From assembly GCA_023525975.1 (NCBI GenBank), contig CM042034.1:5091501-5155500 (forward strand): a stretch of 64,000 nt of DNA. Reading direction: 5' to 3'. The translations under genes were made by a program, and so were the position numbers. Below are positions 11,775 to 22,641 of the stretch, one piece after another. This DNA is from Smallanthus sonchifolius. Taxonomy: Eukaryota; Streptophyta; Magnoliopsida; Asterales; Asteraceae. The notes under the pieces were generated by a model that saw only the letters and a program-made list of their open reading frames with translations, had not been told where the DNA came from and did no database searches. Position 1 is the stretch's first letter; each line of letters begins with the position of its first letter.

Positions 11775-13442
11775 TTAAAAGACAATATATATATATATAC
11801 ACATATATATATATATAAACATATGAACAAACAAATAAATTACCTTAAGTCTTGCTCTCACTCCATAGGCATGTGTTGAATCATCACTTGTATCTTTAAC
11901 CCCTTTGCTAGCATTTGAAGTATGTGTTGAATAATCCGTTGTATCCTCACCCACATTTAACATGGCATATTCATTGAAAGTAGAATTCAAAAACTGATCA
12001 ACATTTGTATATTCACAACTTCTCTCTCCATATATTTGTGAATAACTCCAATCGATAAAATGCAACTTGTATCTAGGATCTAATACAATAGCTATGGCTA
12101 ATGTAAGACTAAAATCAGACCAATATTTCTGAAACTTCCCCATCATCAACTCTGCCATATTTTTTATATACGTATCTTTTGAATTCATACCATCATACAA
12201 AGTCACATAAGCCACAAAAACAAGTGGATAGTACAAGTTTGCAGTCGGATATTTGGTACCCGAAAAAACATTTGTCACATCATAAAATACTTCAAGAAAA
12301 GAACATATCCTTACAATCTTGTCCCACTCTAATGTATTTGGACATTGCTTATAATTAGAATCACTCAATTCTAAATGGCAAAAGGCACGTCGATAATAAA
12401 GGGCACCATCAAGCATTATAAAGGTGGAATTCCACCTAGTAACAACGTCTTGCCTTAACCCCTTTTTCTTTTTAATAGAAAGCAACTCAACTCATTCCAA
12501 AAACTTTTCCTTCCTTTGTTGTGAACCTTTCACATACTTGATACTCTCTCTTACTTTGTAAACACAATCATCAATTTCCTTTAACCCATCTTGCACAATC
12601 ATATGTGCACAACATCTCAAGTGAAAAAAAGCACCCTTAGAAACTAGTGGTGATTTTGTGTTCAATTGTTCTCTCAAAATCCCAATGAAAGTGTCATTAG
12701 AAGAAGCATTATCTAACGTCACAGAAAATATTTTTTTTCTATACCCCATTCTACTAAAATAGAAAACACCTTTGCACATAAAGCAACCCCACTATGAGGC
12801 GGTGGCATGAAAGAAAATGATAAAACTCTTTTGCAAAACCCAATGTTTATCTATAAAATGAACTGTAATTGTTAAATACCCATCAATAGCGATAGAAGTC
12901 CATAAATCTGAAGTTAAGCATAACCTCCAAGGTGATTCCATAAGCATGACTTTGACATTTTCCTTTTCTCTCTTATACATTTTTAGCAAATCAGATTTTA
13001 CTGTATTTCTAGAGATGATATTCACATCGGGTTGCAAGTACTTAAACAAATCTCTAAATGCCTTATAGTCTACAAATGACAAAGGTAATTCATGCATCAC
13101 AATAGCAGCTACAAGCATCTCACGAAACGTATTTTGAGAAAAACTACATGACTTTAACTTCATATCACTATTTAAAAACATTTGACCAACATCTTTGAAA
13201 GTAGAACCATAACAGGATTTTATGTGTTTCGTATGATTACCCGTAACTTGCTTACTATCATATATGATAATATGATTGCATTTGTTTCACTTGCTTGGTA
13301 CTTTTGTACCTACTGTTTTGTTATGAACTTTGGTGAAGTATTGTCACACAACAGATCTTTCTTTCCGTTGTCTCTTTGACCCTGATTTGTTATCATCACT
13401 ATTGTTTTCTTCTACATCCACAGAGTGAACCTCAGATTCCAT
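11775..13442 (-). pseudogene. Degenerate hAT transposase (BED zinc finger, RICESLEEPER-like)
   Basis: Read on the minus strand, pieces of a hAT transposase follow each other in order. From the ATG at 13442 there is an acidic lead and a relic BED zinc finger in which the expected Trp and a Cys codon are both TGA, leaving KxNHxxxYDS and HIKSC. Next come SPWRLCLTSDLWTS and GYLTITVHFID (catalytic-core start), IFSVTLDNASSND, the CCAHMIVQDGL helix, and DVVTRWNSTFIMLD with VLDPRYKL further on. At least two frameshifts lie around 12740-12810, because the expected PPPHSGVALCAKVFSIL segment is in another frame, and a TGA at about 12490 replaces the Cys of the ECVEL-type motif. The C-terminal dimerisation domain is missing; the copy ends in an AT microsatellite. 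It cannot make active transposase. Confidence 0.88.
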
Positions 13443-14151
13443 CTACAACAAAGATATCATATCTATTAAAGTCTAAAACCAAGAATTCGTAAAGTAATTA
13501 TCACAGTCAGAATTCGATAATGGGGGAAAACGAAATATAAACTTGTAATACCTAGTTGATTCGTGAACCAGCGGCTGTAAAACGAGGTTGTTCCGTTGAT
13601 GAATTCGTCGATGATAGTTGATGAACTCGTGAACTTGTAAAACGAGGCTATAAAACTGAAGCAAACTGAAGCAATTGACTTGGGTCGATGATAGTTGATG
13701 AATTCGTGAACTTGTAAAACGAGGGTCTGCGTTCGATGAATTCGTGAACTTGCGATTTAATCCTTTAACCGGTCGATGAATTCAGAGTGGTGGATGGCTG
13801 CTCTGCGTTCGTTCAGTAGATGGGGGAAGAAAACAAACCCTAAAATGAGGGCGTCGATCCTTCAAACCCTAAAATGCGTTATTTCAGTAAAGGCTTTAAC
13901 CGGCCCAAAAGTTGAATGACCCAATAGGCCAAAACTAAATTCCACTAAAATTATATTTAAAAGAAAATATTAACAGGTATTAACAGGTAAACATGTATTT
14001 TACTTGTTAAGACACGAAAATTAACAGGTAGATTCGTGTCTACCTGTTTAGGACACGAAACATGATAAGGCCATACACGATACATGTTAAGATCGTGTAG
14101 GTTCGTGTCGTGTATTCGTGTACATGTCTAAATTGCCAGCCCTATGTATAA
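13443..14151 (-). mobile_element. 5' flank and terminal end of the hAT element
   Basis: The stretch at about 13980-14151, read on the minus strand, starts TAGGGCTGGCAATTTAGAC and is crowded with short ACACGA and CGTGT words. hAT elements carry exactly such subterminal transposase-binding repeats next to their terminal inverted repeat. A matching right end (TAGGGCTGGCAA on the plus strand near 11.4-11.8 kb) is not present, which agrees with a 3' truncation. Between lies the direct-repeat block at 13611-13752. Confidence 0.6.
13611..13752. repeat. Direct repeats with GATGAATTCGTGAACTTG core
   Basis: A 37-bp unit beginning ATGATAGTTGATGAA occurs at 13611-13647 and 13688-13724 with one mismatch, and a shortened third copy follows at 13734-13752. 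The block sits in the 5' flank of the decayed hAT transposase. Confidence 0.75.
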
Positions 14152-14314
14152 GTATAACCACACCATCACTAGAGATGAATTTAACTTGTTCTAAACACAT
14201 CAAAAGAATCTTTATATATATATATAGTGTATCTTTGTTATGAGTATTAAGGACCAAAATTGGTTTTAACCCTCATCTATCCACACTAAAAACTTTTTTG
14301 TAAGTGATTTTTGC

Positions 14315-14943
14315 ATACGCTTGTTTCGTAAAATTCAATAGAATTAAAATTTTAATTCTATTTGTTAAATTGGAATTTGAATTTTATTCTTAATGCGTTT
14401 AGATAAGAAATGAATTGGAATTAGAATTAGTTTCTTCAAATAAAGGATTTCAACATTAATTCCAAGTTATGAAGGAGTTCAAAAAACGAAATTGGAATCT
14501 TCAACCTCCCACACCCCTAGCTGTTGCCGCCGTCACTCCGCCCCGCCAACAGCCACCGACCACCCCGCTATAGTCACCGTCGCCACCAAGGCCGCAATCC
14601 CCATTGCAGCCGCCCTCGGTTTTGACCACATTGTCCCCATCGTCACTGCTGCAACCACGCCTCCGTCGCCAACACCACCCTTGGCGTCCCTCACCACCGG
14701 AGACAAATGGTAGTAGGTGGCGATGACCGGTAAGTGATCGCAAGGGTAATAGATTCGCATTTGATTGTTTTGTAACTTTTGTCACTAATATGTATTACAA
14801 ATTCAATTTACTTTATAGATTTCAATTTTTTAAAATTTTAAATTCTTTTAATAAGTTAAAACTCTAAATTTAATTTCTTCAAATTTTAATTTCTTTAACA
14901 AATTTAAATTTTTTCATAAACAATTTCGCAAATCAAACGCACC
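14315..14943. mobile_element. Non-autonomous element with AT-rich inverted arms and GC-rich centre
   Basis: Arms rich in AATTCCAATT-type words (14332-14475) and their partial reverse complements (14795-14940) flank a strikingly GC-rich centre (14500-14720). The outer ends read GCATACGCTTGTTTCG and GCAAATCAAACGCAC, which are roughly inverted. The centre gives open frames on both strands full of Ala, Gly, Arg and Pro, which I take as composition rather than coding. The right end abuts the b561 relic. Confidence 0.45.
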
Positions 14944-14945
14944 GG

Positions 14946-15051
14946 TTAGCTATGCAGGAAAGCTCATGGAATGTCGGTTATGGTGTCATTGTCGGCATAT
15001 TTGTTACAACGGTTGGGATTTTATAATTTAGGATGGTTAGGGGAAAAATAG
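14946..15051 (+). pseudogene. Relic of a cytochrome b561 last exon
   Basis: TTAGCTATGCAGGAAAGCTC and the bases after it translate as LAMQESSWNVGYGVIVGIFV, then TTVGIL, a TAA stop, FRMVRGK and a final TAG. The intact gene upstream ends IHLAKPGRSWNAIFGLFL, then MILEVRMLRKK. The order Leu-Ala, Ser-Trp-Asn, a hydrophobic helix, Ile-Leu and Arg-Met-basic is the same, and the DNA agrees around TCATGGAATG and AGGATG. Only this tail is visible; upstream exons of the copy are absent. The best explanation is an old tandem duplicate broken by transposons. Confidence 0.65.
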
Positions 15052-15054
15052 ATA

Positions 15055-15200
15055 TTTTTTTCTTGTTATTTATCAACATGTGTAGAGTTGAAATGTGTGA
15101 GAAATATATTCTTTGACTACCTTGTTGATATGATTTTTTTCTTGTTATTTATCCACATGTGTAGAGGTGAAATGTGTGAGAAATATTTGCATTTAGGTAA
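15055..15200 (+). repeat. Two-copy direct repeat after the b561 relic
   Basis: TTCTTGTTATTTATCAACAT with its continuation GTGTAGAGTTGAAATGTG occurs near 15058 and again near 15137 with single-base changes. It lies in what would be the 3' untranslated region of the relic gene. Confidence 0.7.
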
Positions 15201-15467
15201 ACTTTTATTTGAGATCTTGTTCTATTTTTTTTTTCTCTTTGATAGTTTGTCACTCAAACCTTTTTAAAAACCGTTCATAAGTTTTATAAGTAAAAAAATT
15301 ACTAGCATACCACACGTCACATGTCCTATTATTTTAATGTCTAAGGTGATATATGATATGTCATGTGTACCATCATATCATTAAAAATAAAATACCGTCA
15401 TGTCACATATATAACCACATCATCATTAACGATAGTTTTAACTATTACTAAGAGGTTAAAACATCGT

Positions 15468-15470
<3 letters not shown>

Positions 15471-15512
<42 letters not shown>
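15471..15512. repeat. AT microsatellite
   Basis: This is an uninterrupted AT dinucleotide run of about 42 bases bordering the foldback element at 15519. Confidence 0.95.
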
Positions 15513-15516
<4 letters not shown>

Positions 15517-15518
15517 AT

Positions 15519-16515
15519 GATGATAATCAAGTGTAGAGATTTAAGTGTAGGAAAAATAAGGGTGAAAGAGTATTTAAGTAATAACAACTTTTGTTGACTT
15601 TTTTTAACTTCCCCCACTTTTTTTAAACGTTCATAACTTTTTCATAGGACATTATTTAAAAAAAAACTACACCATAAAATCGAGTTTATCTTTAATTTGA
15701 GTATAGTATTGCTATATTTTTTATAAAAATAAAATCGACACTTAATGAAATTGTACTAATTTACATAAATGTGCTGGCTTCTAGTAAAACAACACAATTT
15801 AGCACATTAAAAATTTGCTGGTTTCTGTTAAAACAACACACTTTACGTAAATGTGCTGGTTTCTTTAACTTGTGCTACTTTTTGTCAATTATTATATGCC
15901 TAATTTGGTATCATTCTTTAAAAATAAAAATTTAAAACAATCATACACCAACAAAACGGTTCAGTGGTAGGCAACAAAAACCTTATGCATCAAAATTTTG
16001 TTTTATGCTGGTTTGATGTACTAGTTTTGTTGTGTTGGTTTTGTTTGTGTTGGTTTTGTTTGTGCTGGTTTGTTTGTGCTTGGTTAGCTAAGAAGAGCAA
16101 GTTACACAATTAACCGTGTTATTTTGGTGTTGTTTTATAGTAAAACAACACAATTAATTGTTATGTTTGGTGTTGTTTTATGATAAACCAGCACAGTTAA
16201 TTATGCTGTTTAAAAATACAGCACAGTTAATTATGCTGTTTTACAAGAAACCAACACATTTACGTAAAGTAGCACAATTTCATTAAGTGTCAATTTTGTT
16301 TTAACAAAAAAAATATAGCAATACTATACTCGAATTAAAGATAAAAAACGCTCGATTTTATGGTGTAATTTTTTTAAAAAAATAAGGTCGTATGAAAAAA
16401 TTATATACGTTTAAAAAAAGTGGGGGAAGTTGAAAAAAGTCAACAATTGTGGGTTTTTCAAGAATGTCCCTCCACCTTTTATTTTTTCTAGACTTAAATC
16501 TCTACCATTATCATC
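15519..16515. mobile_element. Foldback transposon with about 250-bp inverted arms
   Basis: The left arm (about 15519-15775) begins GATGATAATCAAGTGTAGAG and carries TTGACTTTTTTTAACTTCCC, CACCATAAAATCGAG and AGTATTGCTATATTTTTT. The right arm (about 16258-16515) is its reverse complement with scattered changes and ends CTCTACCATTATCATC. The 480-bp loop is built from repeated GTGCTGGTTT and AACAACACAATT words, themselves partly self-complementary. Nothing in it codes. The long arms and short terminal similarity fit a Mutator-like foldback element. Target duplications cannot be read because AT runs border it. Confidence 0.75.
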
Positions 16516-16569
16516 CAATTGAATGGATGAGATTGTTTCTTAGGCTTTTTAGCCAAAATAAACTTCTTA

Positions 16570-16580
16570 GGGGAACCATC

Positions 16581-16617
<37 letters not shown>

Positions 16618-17070
16618 TGAACTAGAAAACTCATTTTTATGAGAAAACCAAAAAACTCCTCATTAAAGGTGCTGTATATGTGTAGTGCACCCAAAAACCT
16701 AAACCCCCCACCCCACCCCCCACCCAAAAACCTAAACCCCCACCCCACCCCCCACCCAAAAACCTAAACCCTCCACCCACCCCTCAAAAACCTAAACCCC
16801 CACCTCAAAAACCTAACCTAAAAGTTAAACTAAACCAAAAAAACCACCCCCAAAAGCTAACTATGCTACACATATGTAGCAAAACGCTGAATTTTTTTTT
16901 AAAGAGGACGACGTGAGGAACAAGGTCTCTGAAGCGATTTTTTAGTTTTTGATTTATCTTTTGAGTTATGATTTTTTTATTATTTTTTTACCTTTAATAA
17001 ATAGTTTTTTTTATCATTAACAATGAGTTTTTTTATGATCCTTCCCCTCTATATATATATATATATATAT
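16570..17070. repeat. AT-run-bordered repeat block containing a minisatellite
   Basis: GGGGAACCATCCCCT followed by an AT run (16584-16614) on the left and GATCCTTCCCCTCT followed by an AT run (17049-17070) on the right look like inverted borders. Between them are words such as GAAAACTCATTTTTATGAG (about 16626) and ATGAGTTTTTTTATGATC (about 17021) that are also partly inverted. It is probably another small non-autonomous transposon. Confidence 0.5.
16690..16817. repeat. Minisatellite of AAAAACCTAAACCCC units
   Basis: The word AAAAACCTAAACCC (last copy AAAAACCTAACC) starts at 16693, 16726, 16758, 16786 and 16807, separated by C-rich CACCCCACCC spacers. Unit length falls from 33 to 21 bases. 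The core resembles the plant telomere repeat CCCTAAA but is not identical to it. Confidence 0.85.
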
Positions 17071-17586
17071 AAATATAAAAGTTTAGAACCTTTAATAATT
17101 AAAAAAATCAAATATTTCAAATGAAAAAATTACATATAATTATTATGAATATCAAGGACCAAATTTGGTTTTTTAAGATAATTTATCTACATCATAAATT
17201 TGGTTATTAATATTTAATCATTTTAGAGGTTTGATTAGTAAAATCTTATAACTAATCATCTTTAATAATTAATTTTTATATAAAATATAAAATAAGGATT
17301 TTATTTTGATACAAAAAAATCAAATTTTACAAAGAAATAATGGAAGAGAGTACAGAAATCAAGAAGTAAACCGCCGCCGTGAAAATCAACCGTCGGTCAA
17401 TTCATCTTCCCGGCCCTAAACCTAATCAATATCCGGTAACATAATCAGTACCTCTGTAACAGACAATGTACATCATATCATATTCGAGATCTAAATCTGC
17501 TTGCTAGATGCCGACATTTTCGACGGATTACCGGAATTGAAGAGCAAATCGATTTCTTCTTCTGTTTCACAGACATTTTCGCATCG

Positions 17587-20500
17587 ATGACTACATCGCA
17601 GCCTAAACGGAGTCAACAGAGTGATCATTTCGATGGATTTTTGGAGAATTTAAGTCGAACACAGATCGGTGAAAGCATCAAGCATAATCGTAGTGCGAGT
17701 CCAAGTGGTTTTGATGATCTGATTCCTGCATCCAGTAACAGGTATTATGATTCCGTTCATCTATGATGAGGTTCTGTGGTTCATTACTTAGTTGCTAATA
17801 GATTTATGCATTTGTAATTTAGTTTATGTTGTGCACAGAGAACAGAATGACTGATAGAATAAATTTATCGGTTATCGGTTTTGAAGTTGGATGATTCATA
17901 AGTCACCTGTTAGGTTAGGTTTTTCCATAAATACAAAAATTGAAGTCAAACTAAAAGTTTCTACCACCAGAAAAGGTTTTTTAAGTGTTAGTTGTGAACT
18001 TGTGAATGAAGTTGTACCATATCTGTTCCACTGAAAGACTAGATTGATAAGTTATATTACTTTTGACTCTTGTGTCCGGAGAATAATGCTGATCTTTTTC
18101 TTAAAGATAGAAGAGACGATAAGTGTGCACCTTAGTTCGAAAAAGCCGATAGTTAACTTTATCAAGGCGATATCAGGTACCGGAAAAGTGGAAAACTAAT
18201 ATTATCATGCTAAATATCATTACTCAATATAGTATACCTTGTAAAGGAATGTTTTGATGCTAAATAAGCCTGTGCCTGTTCACCTTCTCGGAATGGGGCC
18301 ATTATTGTAAAATGGTGGTCTGACCAGAGCACATTAATTGCTCGAGTCTAGCCTTGTATGCCTGCCAAAAAGGTTATTTTCTTGAGGTTTAAAGTTTAAA
18401 CAGTGACCAAGTGTGCATAATAAAATTGAAATTGGTTATGCTCTTATTCCAGCCGGCCAATGAAGTTCTGATCTGTATGGAATTGACATGATTCTCATAT
18501 AAGTTTTAACAAATGATCATTAGTAAATTCGGTAGGAACTTGGAAAATAGAAGGATGTGGGATGGGATGTTGACAACTGACAACCATATGATGTACATGT
18601 AATCAAGGAAGGGACTTATTTATTGGATGTTGACAACTGGCAACCATATGATGTACATTGTTCAAAACTGGGCATGAGAATATGACTTATTTGTTTTATT
18701 TTTGTTTTTTTAATCTTTCCGTACAAACATCCCTGGGCCTTTTACATTCAACAGTCCAGCACACAGTTCTCTTTTTAACGTATTAGCTGCTCACTGGTTA
18801 TGGATTATGGGATATTCTTTTTTGAGATTATACTGGCAGCCAAATGCACTGAAGACACTAATATAAGCTGCCGGTTCATAGTTTTCTTAATATCTTTACA
18901 GGTCAAGTTCAGAGTCTACCCATAAGTCAACTGCAAATACAAAGGCAACTTCTATCAGTAAAGATTCAACACAGAAAGCTTCTTTAAGATATTTCGCAAG
19001 TCAATCACCTGTGAATGATTTTCAAGAATCTCATCAAATTGTATATGACATTCCAGAAGTTTCTAGAAACCATCATAGATTTTTTTATCAGTCTACTTCT
19101 CCACCATCCTATATAGAGACTAGTTCTCAGATGGGTCAACAGGCTGATGAAATTTGGCTCTCTGTGTCAGAGATACCTCTGTTCACACAACCGACTAGAG
19201 CTCCACCACCTGCAAGACCCCCTCCACCAATACCAAGGCGTAATGTAAAGCCTGAAAATGGCCCGCCACGTTTAAATTCCAGAAATATTGGAAATGATAT
19301 ATCTTCACTGAATTCTCCTAAAGGCTCACCAGGCCTGTTCCAACCAGCTTCTGCTGCAATGAAAGAGGCTATGGACAGAGCTGAAGCTAAATTTAGGCAT
19401 GCAAAGGAAATAAGAGAAAGAGAAAACGCAAAAGCTTCTAGGAACAAAGAATCTATGCAGCCTGAAAGAGATGAACAGCGAGAGAAAGAAGAGGAAGAGA
19501 GAGAGCAAAGACGAATTGAAAAGGAGAGGAATCGGGATGTGGAGAGGCAAAAGGCTAGGCAAGCTGTAGATTGGGTTAACAGGGAAGCCTGTGAGAGAGC
19601 ATCTGTTGAAGCACGTTTAAAGTCGGAACGGGTTGCAGTTCAAAGAGCACAAGCTGAAGCTCGTGAGAGGGCTGCAGTTGAGGCAAAGGAAAAAGCAGAA
19701 CAGGCTGCCATGGAAGCCAGGGAGAAGGCAGAAGAAGACGTGAGGTGTAGATCAGAACAGGCTGCTGTAGAACGGGTTGCTGCCGAGGCTAGAAAGAGAG
19801 CCGCTGAACGGGCCACTGGTTCGAGAACTAATCAACAAAAAGATGATGATGACCTTGAATCCTTTTTTAGCACTGGTACCCGACCAAGCAGTGCTCCAAG
19901 ACCAAAGGAAACTTCTGTGAGTAGTAAATTTGATTATGTGTCAAATATTTATCAATAGTAATTTGTACTTTGTAGAGGTTGCAAAATGGGAGGAATTGGT
20001 AATGGGTCAAAAGGGGTAATTTTTTGGTGCAGGATGGGTTTGGTTGACCTGGCACTTTTTGTCTTTGTTATAAAAAATAGCTTGCCATATATGATCACAA
20101 AGATTTTATTATTTCAGTATAAATCTAGTTTTTATAAATAGCCACTCCTTATGAGTTTTTATTAATTTTAAATACATTTCGAGCGATTTTCAACCTGTTT
20201 GACCCCCTTGACCTGTTAGATAAAACATAACCCAAATATGAATACCTCAGCACCTCTAGTAATTTAGAAATTTCAATTTTCAATATCCTGGGCTTATGTT
20301 CAATCCAAATCTAGGACTCTGGGTCTGATCCACCATCTCAGAACAGACAAGGACCAGAAGGGGCCCACAAGACTTCATCCTCTGGTATGTCCTCTAACAT
20401 GAGGAAAGCATCCACCACCAATATTGTTGACGATCTGAGCTCAGTTTTTGGAGGTATATTTTCATTTAGATTTGTTTTGAAATAATTCATGATTTGTTTT

Positions 20501-22641
20501 CTTGTGTTACTACTTCACTAAAAGTTAAAACTGATTTTTTTTTCATCCAAAAGCCGGTCCAACATCCAAGCAATTCCAAGAAGTTGTAGGAGAATCTGAG
20601 GAAAGACAAAGAGCCAGGCTGGAAAGAGAGCAACACACTATGGAGCGTGCGGTATGTGATTTAGAAATAGTTATAATCATCTTCCTTTTTTTTCATTCAT
20701 GCATGAAATGGTTTAAACTGTACTACTTTAGTGAGGCGATTATGTGATAAATGACTTATAAATCTCATAAATGAGCTTTATGTGCACAGGCTAAAGCGTT
20801 GGCTGAAAAAACTCAACGTGATCTCCAATCTCAGAGAGAACAGGAAGAACGACATGTAAGTATTCAGGCATTTTATCTTTCTGTCCCATCTTTATGCAAG
20901 ATGAGCGGGTCAAATGGAAAACGTTTTGGTTTGGATTAAGATGGTCGGGTTGGACTGAACCAAAAAAACATTGTCCAAAAGAATATAACGTTTCTATGAA
21001 TATTATTGTTTCAGAATAGATTCCAAAAATGATATTATTTCAGTAATAAGCCAAAGATGATTAAAGGAGGTTTGAGGTTTTATGCATTAAAATCATTCCT
21101 TGCTTGAAGCTCAGCCCATTGACTCGTTAGAGATAAACATAACCAACATCGACCCTCTCATTAGTATTGTTTCATGCCATTTCATTTGTCTAATTTTTGT
21201 GTATATCTCAGAGGATCGGTGGAACTTTAGATGCTGAAATCAAGCGTTGGGCAGCAGGGAAAGAAGGAAATTTGCGGGCTCTTCTATCCACGCTACAATA
21301 TGTATTTCTCACCATCTTCTCCTTTACTTTTTTGTAGAGGTGTAATGTTATATCTCAAGCGGTTTAACGGGTAAAATAATAATAATAAATTTAGCAAAAA
21401 AGGAAATGTAGTCAACAGGACGAATCTCTTCCAAGTTTATATTTATTGCATAAACCTACTTAATAATTTTCTTCACAAAAATAGCTTTTATTGAAACACT
21501 ATCTGACAGCTAACACACTAGTTATCTTTACAAAATCTAATATTAGTGGACTGTTCTGGGCCCGATACCAAAAATTACTCATTTTGACCCGGCATCTAAT
21601 CTGCTAAATTCTCCACATCTACTTTTTGCGTATGATTCAGGCATTTAAATTTCCACGTTAAAAAATTAATTGATTTTGAAAATAATAGTATTCATAAATA
21701 GTTGTGGTTTTTCACTGACTAGAGCACTAAAAGTAATAACATTCATCCCTAATGGGTACCAGATTTCTAACATTTAGAGTAATAAGCTTTGCCTTAAAAG
21801 GCTTAAACAACATATGAAGCTTTAAAGCAAGTTTATGTGAACATGACTAACTATAAATGCTGTGATCTTTATTTGACTTGATTGCTAGGTTGTCGTTTCC
21901 TCTTTTAATTCTAATTGATTTTCCCCTAATCTATTGTCAGGTTCTTTGGCCCGAACGCGGTTGGCAGCCTGTTTCATTTACCGATCTGATCACAGGTGCC
22001 AATGTAAAAAAAGCATATAGAAAGGCAACTTTATGCATTCATCCAGATAAAGTGCAACAAAAAGGAGCTAATCTTCAACAGAAATATGTTTCTGAGAAGG
22101 TTTTTGATATACTTAAGGTACTTGCTTAAGCAACATTAATTTAGGATTTTGGATTTTGGATTTTGGATTTAAATATAACATCATAATACAATTTGTTACC
22201 TAGAATACTCAGTTCTCTTTGCATTCATAGATCAGTATCATGGTTCTCATAAGAGGTGGCAATATGGGCGGGCCTGGTGGGTTGGGTAACAGGTCGAAAC
22301 GGGTTCCTGTCGAGTATTTTTTTTGTGGGTTGAAATGGGTCAGACCTGATTGGTCGACCCGAAACACCTTTTTGTCCAAAAGTTATTTTTTGTAAACAAT
22401 TAGCATGTCAATTATGATTACTGAACCTATATTATTCAATAGTACTCTATTAAGTGTTTAAAAAAGCACTTTGGACGAATATCGGCCATAGTATTAGTAA
22501 CTAATATATTAATTTAGATAAACCATAACATGAATCGAATCATTCGTAAGTTAATTGATCTAATTTTGGTCATAATCTCGAGTCTGATTGATATGATAAC
22601 AGGAGGCATGGAACAAGTTTAATTCAGAGGAACTCTTTTAA
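17587..22641 (+). CDS. Auxilin-like J-domain protein (clathrin uncoating co-chaperone)
   Basis: Auxilins recruit Hsc70 to clathrin coats to strip them from vesicles. Eight exons (17587-17741, 18902-19916, 20315-20453, 20554-20651, 20790-20855, 21212-21301, 21941-22117, 22603-22641) give 592 residues. The N-terminus is Ser-rich and contains FDDLIP. A proline stretch (APPPARPPPPIPRR) follows, then a long charged coiled coil of Glu, Arg and Ala repeats filling the rest of the large second exon. The DLESFFS and IVDDLSSVFG motifs typical of plant auxilins come next. The C-terminal J domain has TLDAEIKRWAAGKEGNLRAL, the HPD motif at about 555-557 (IHPDKVQQKGA) and the ending AWNKFNSEELF. The start is the first ATG of a readable first exon. 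Arabidopsis relatives are the AUXILIN-LIKE1/2 group and JAC1; I lean to the former because of the proline and coiled-coil arrangement. Confidence 0.93.
18564..18660. repeat. Two-copy direct repeat in auxilin intron 1
   Basis: GGATGTTGACAACTGACAAC with its continuation CATATGATGTACAT occurs at about 18564 and about 18626 with one mismatch, a local duplication of no obvious function. Confidence 0.8.

Noticed and set aside
14501..14785. Open frames on both strands in a GC-rich patch (Ala/Pro/Thr-rich or Gly/Arg-rich products)
   Set aside because: The composition alone opens all frames, no family motif is seen, and the patch lies inside a non-autonomous element with AT-rich arms.
16494..16748. 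Gly/Phe-rich frame on the minus strand
   Set aside because: It is a translation of the minisatellite and an AT run, so the repeating peptide reflects repeat DNA.
16690..16817. Interstitial telomere
   Set aside because: The unit is AAAAACCTAAACCC with C-rich spacers, not tandem CCCTAAA.
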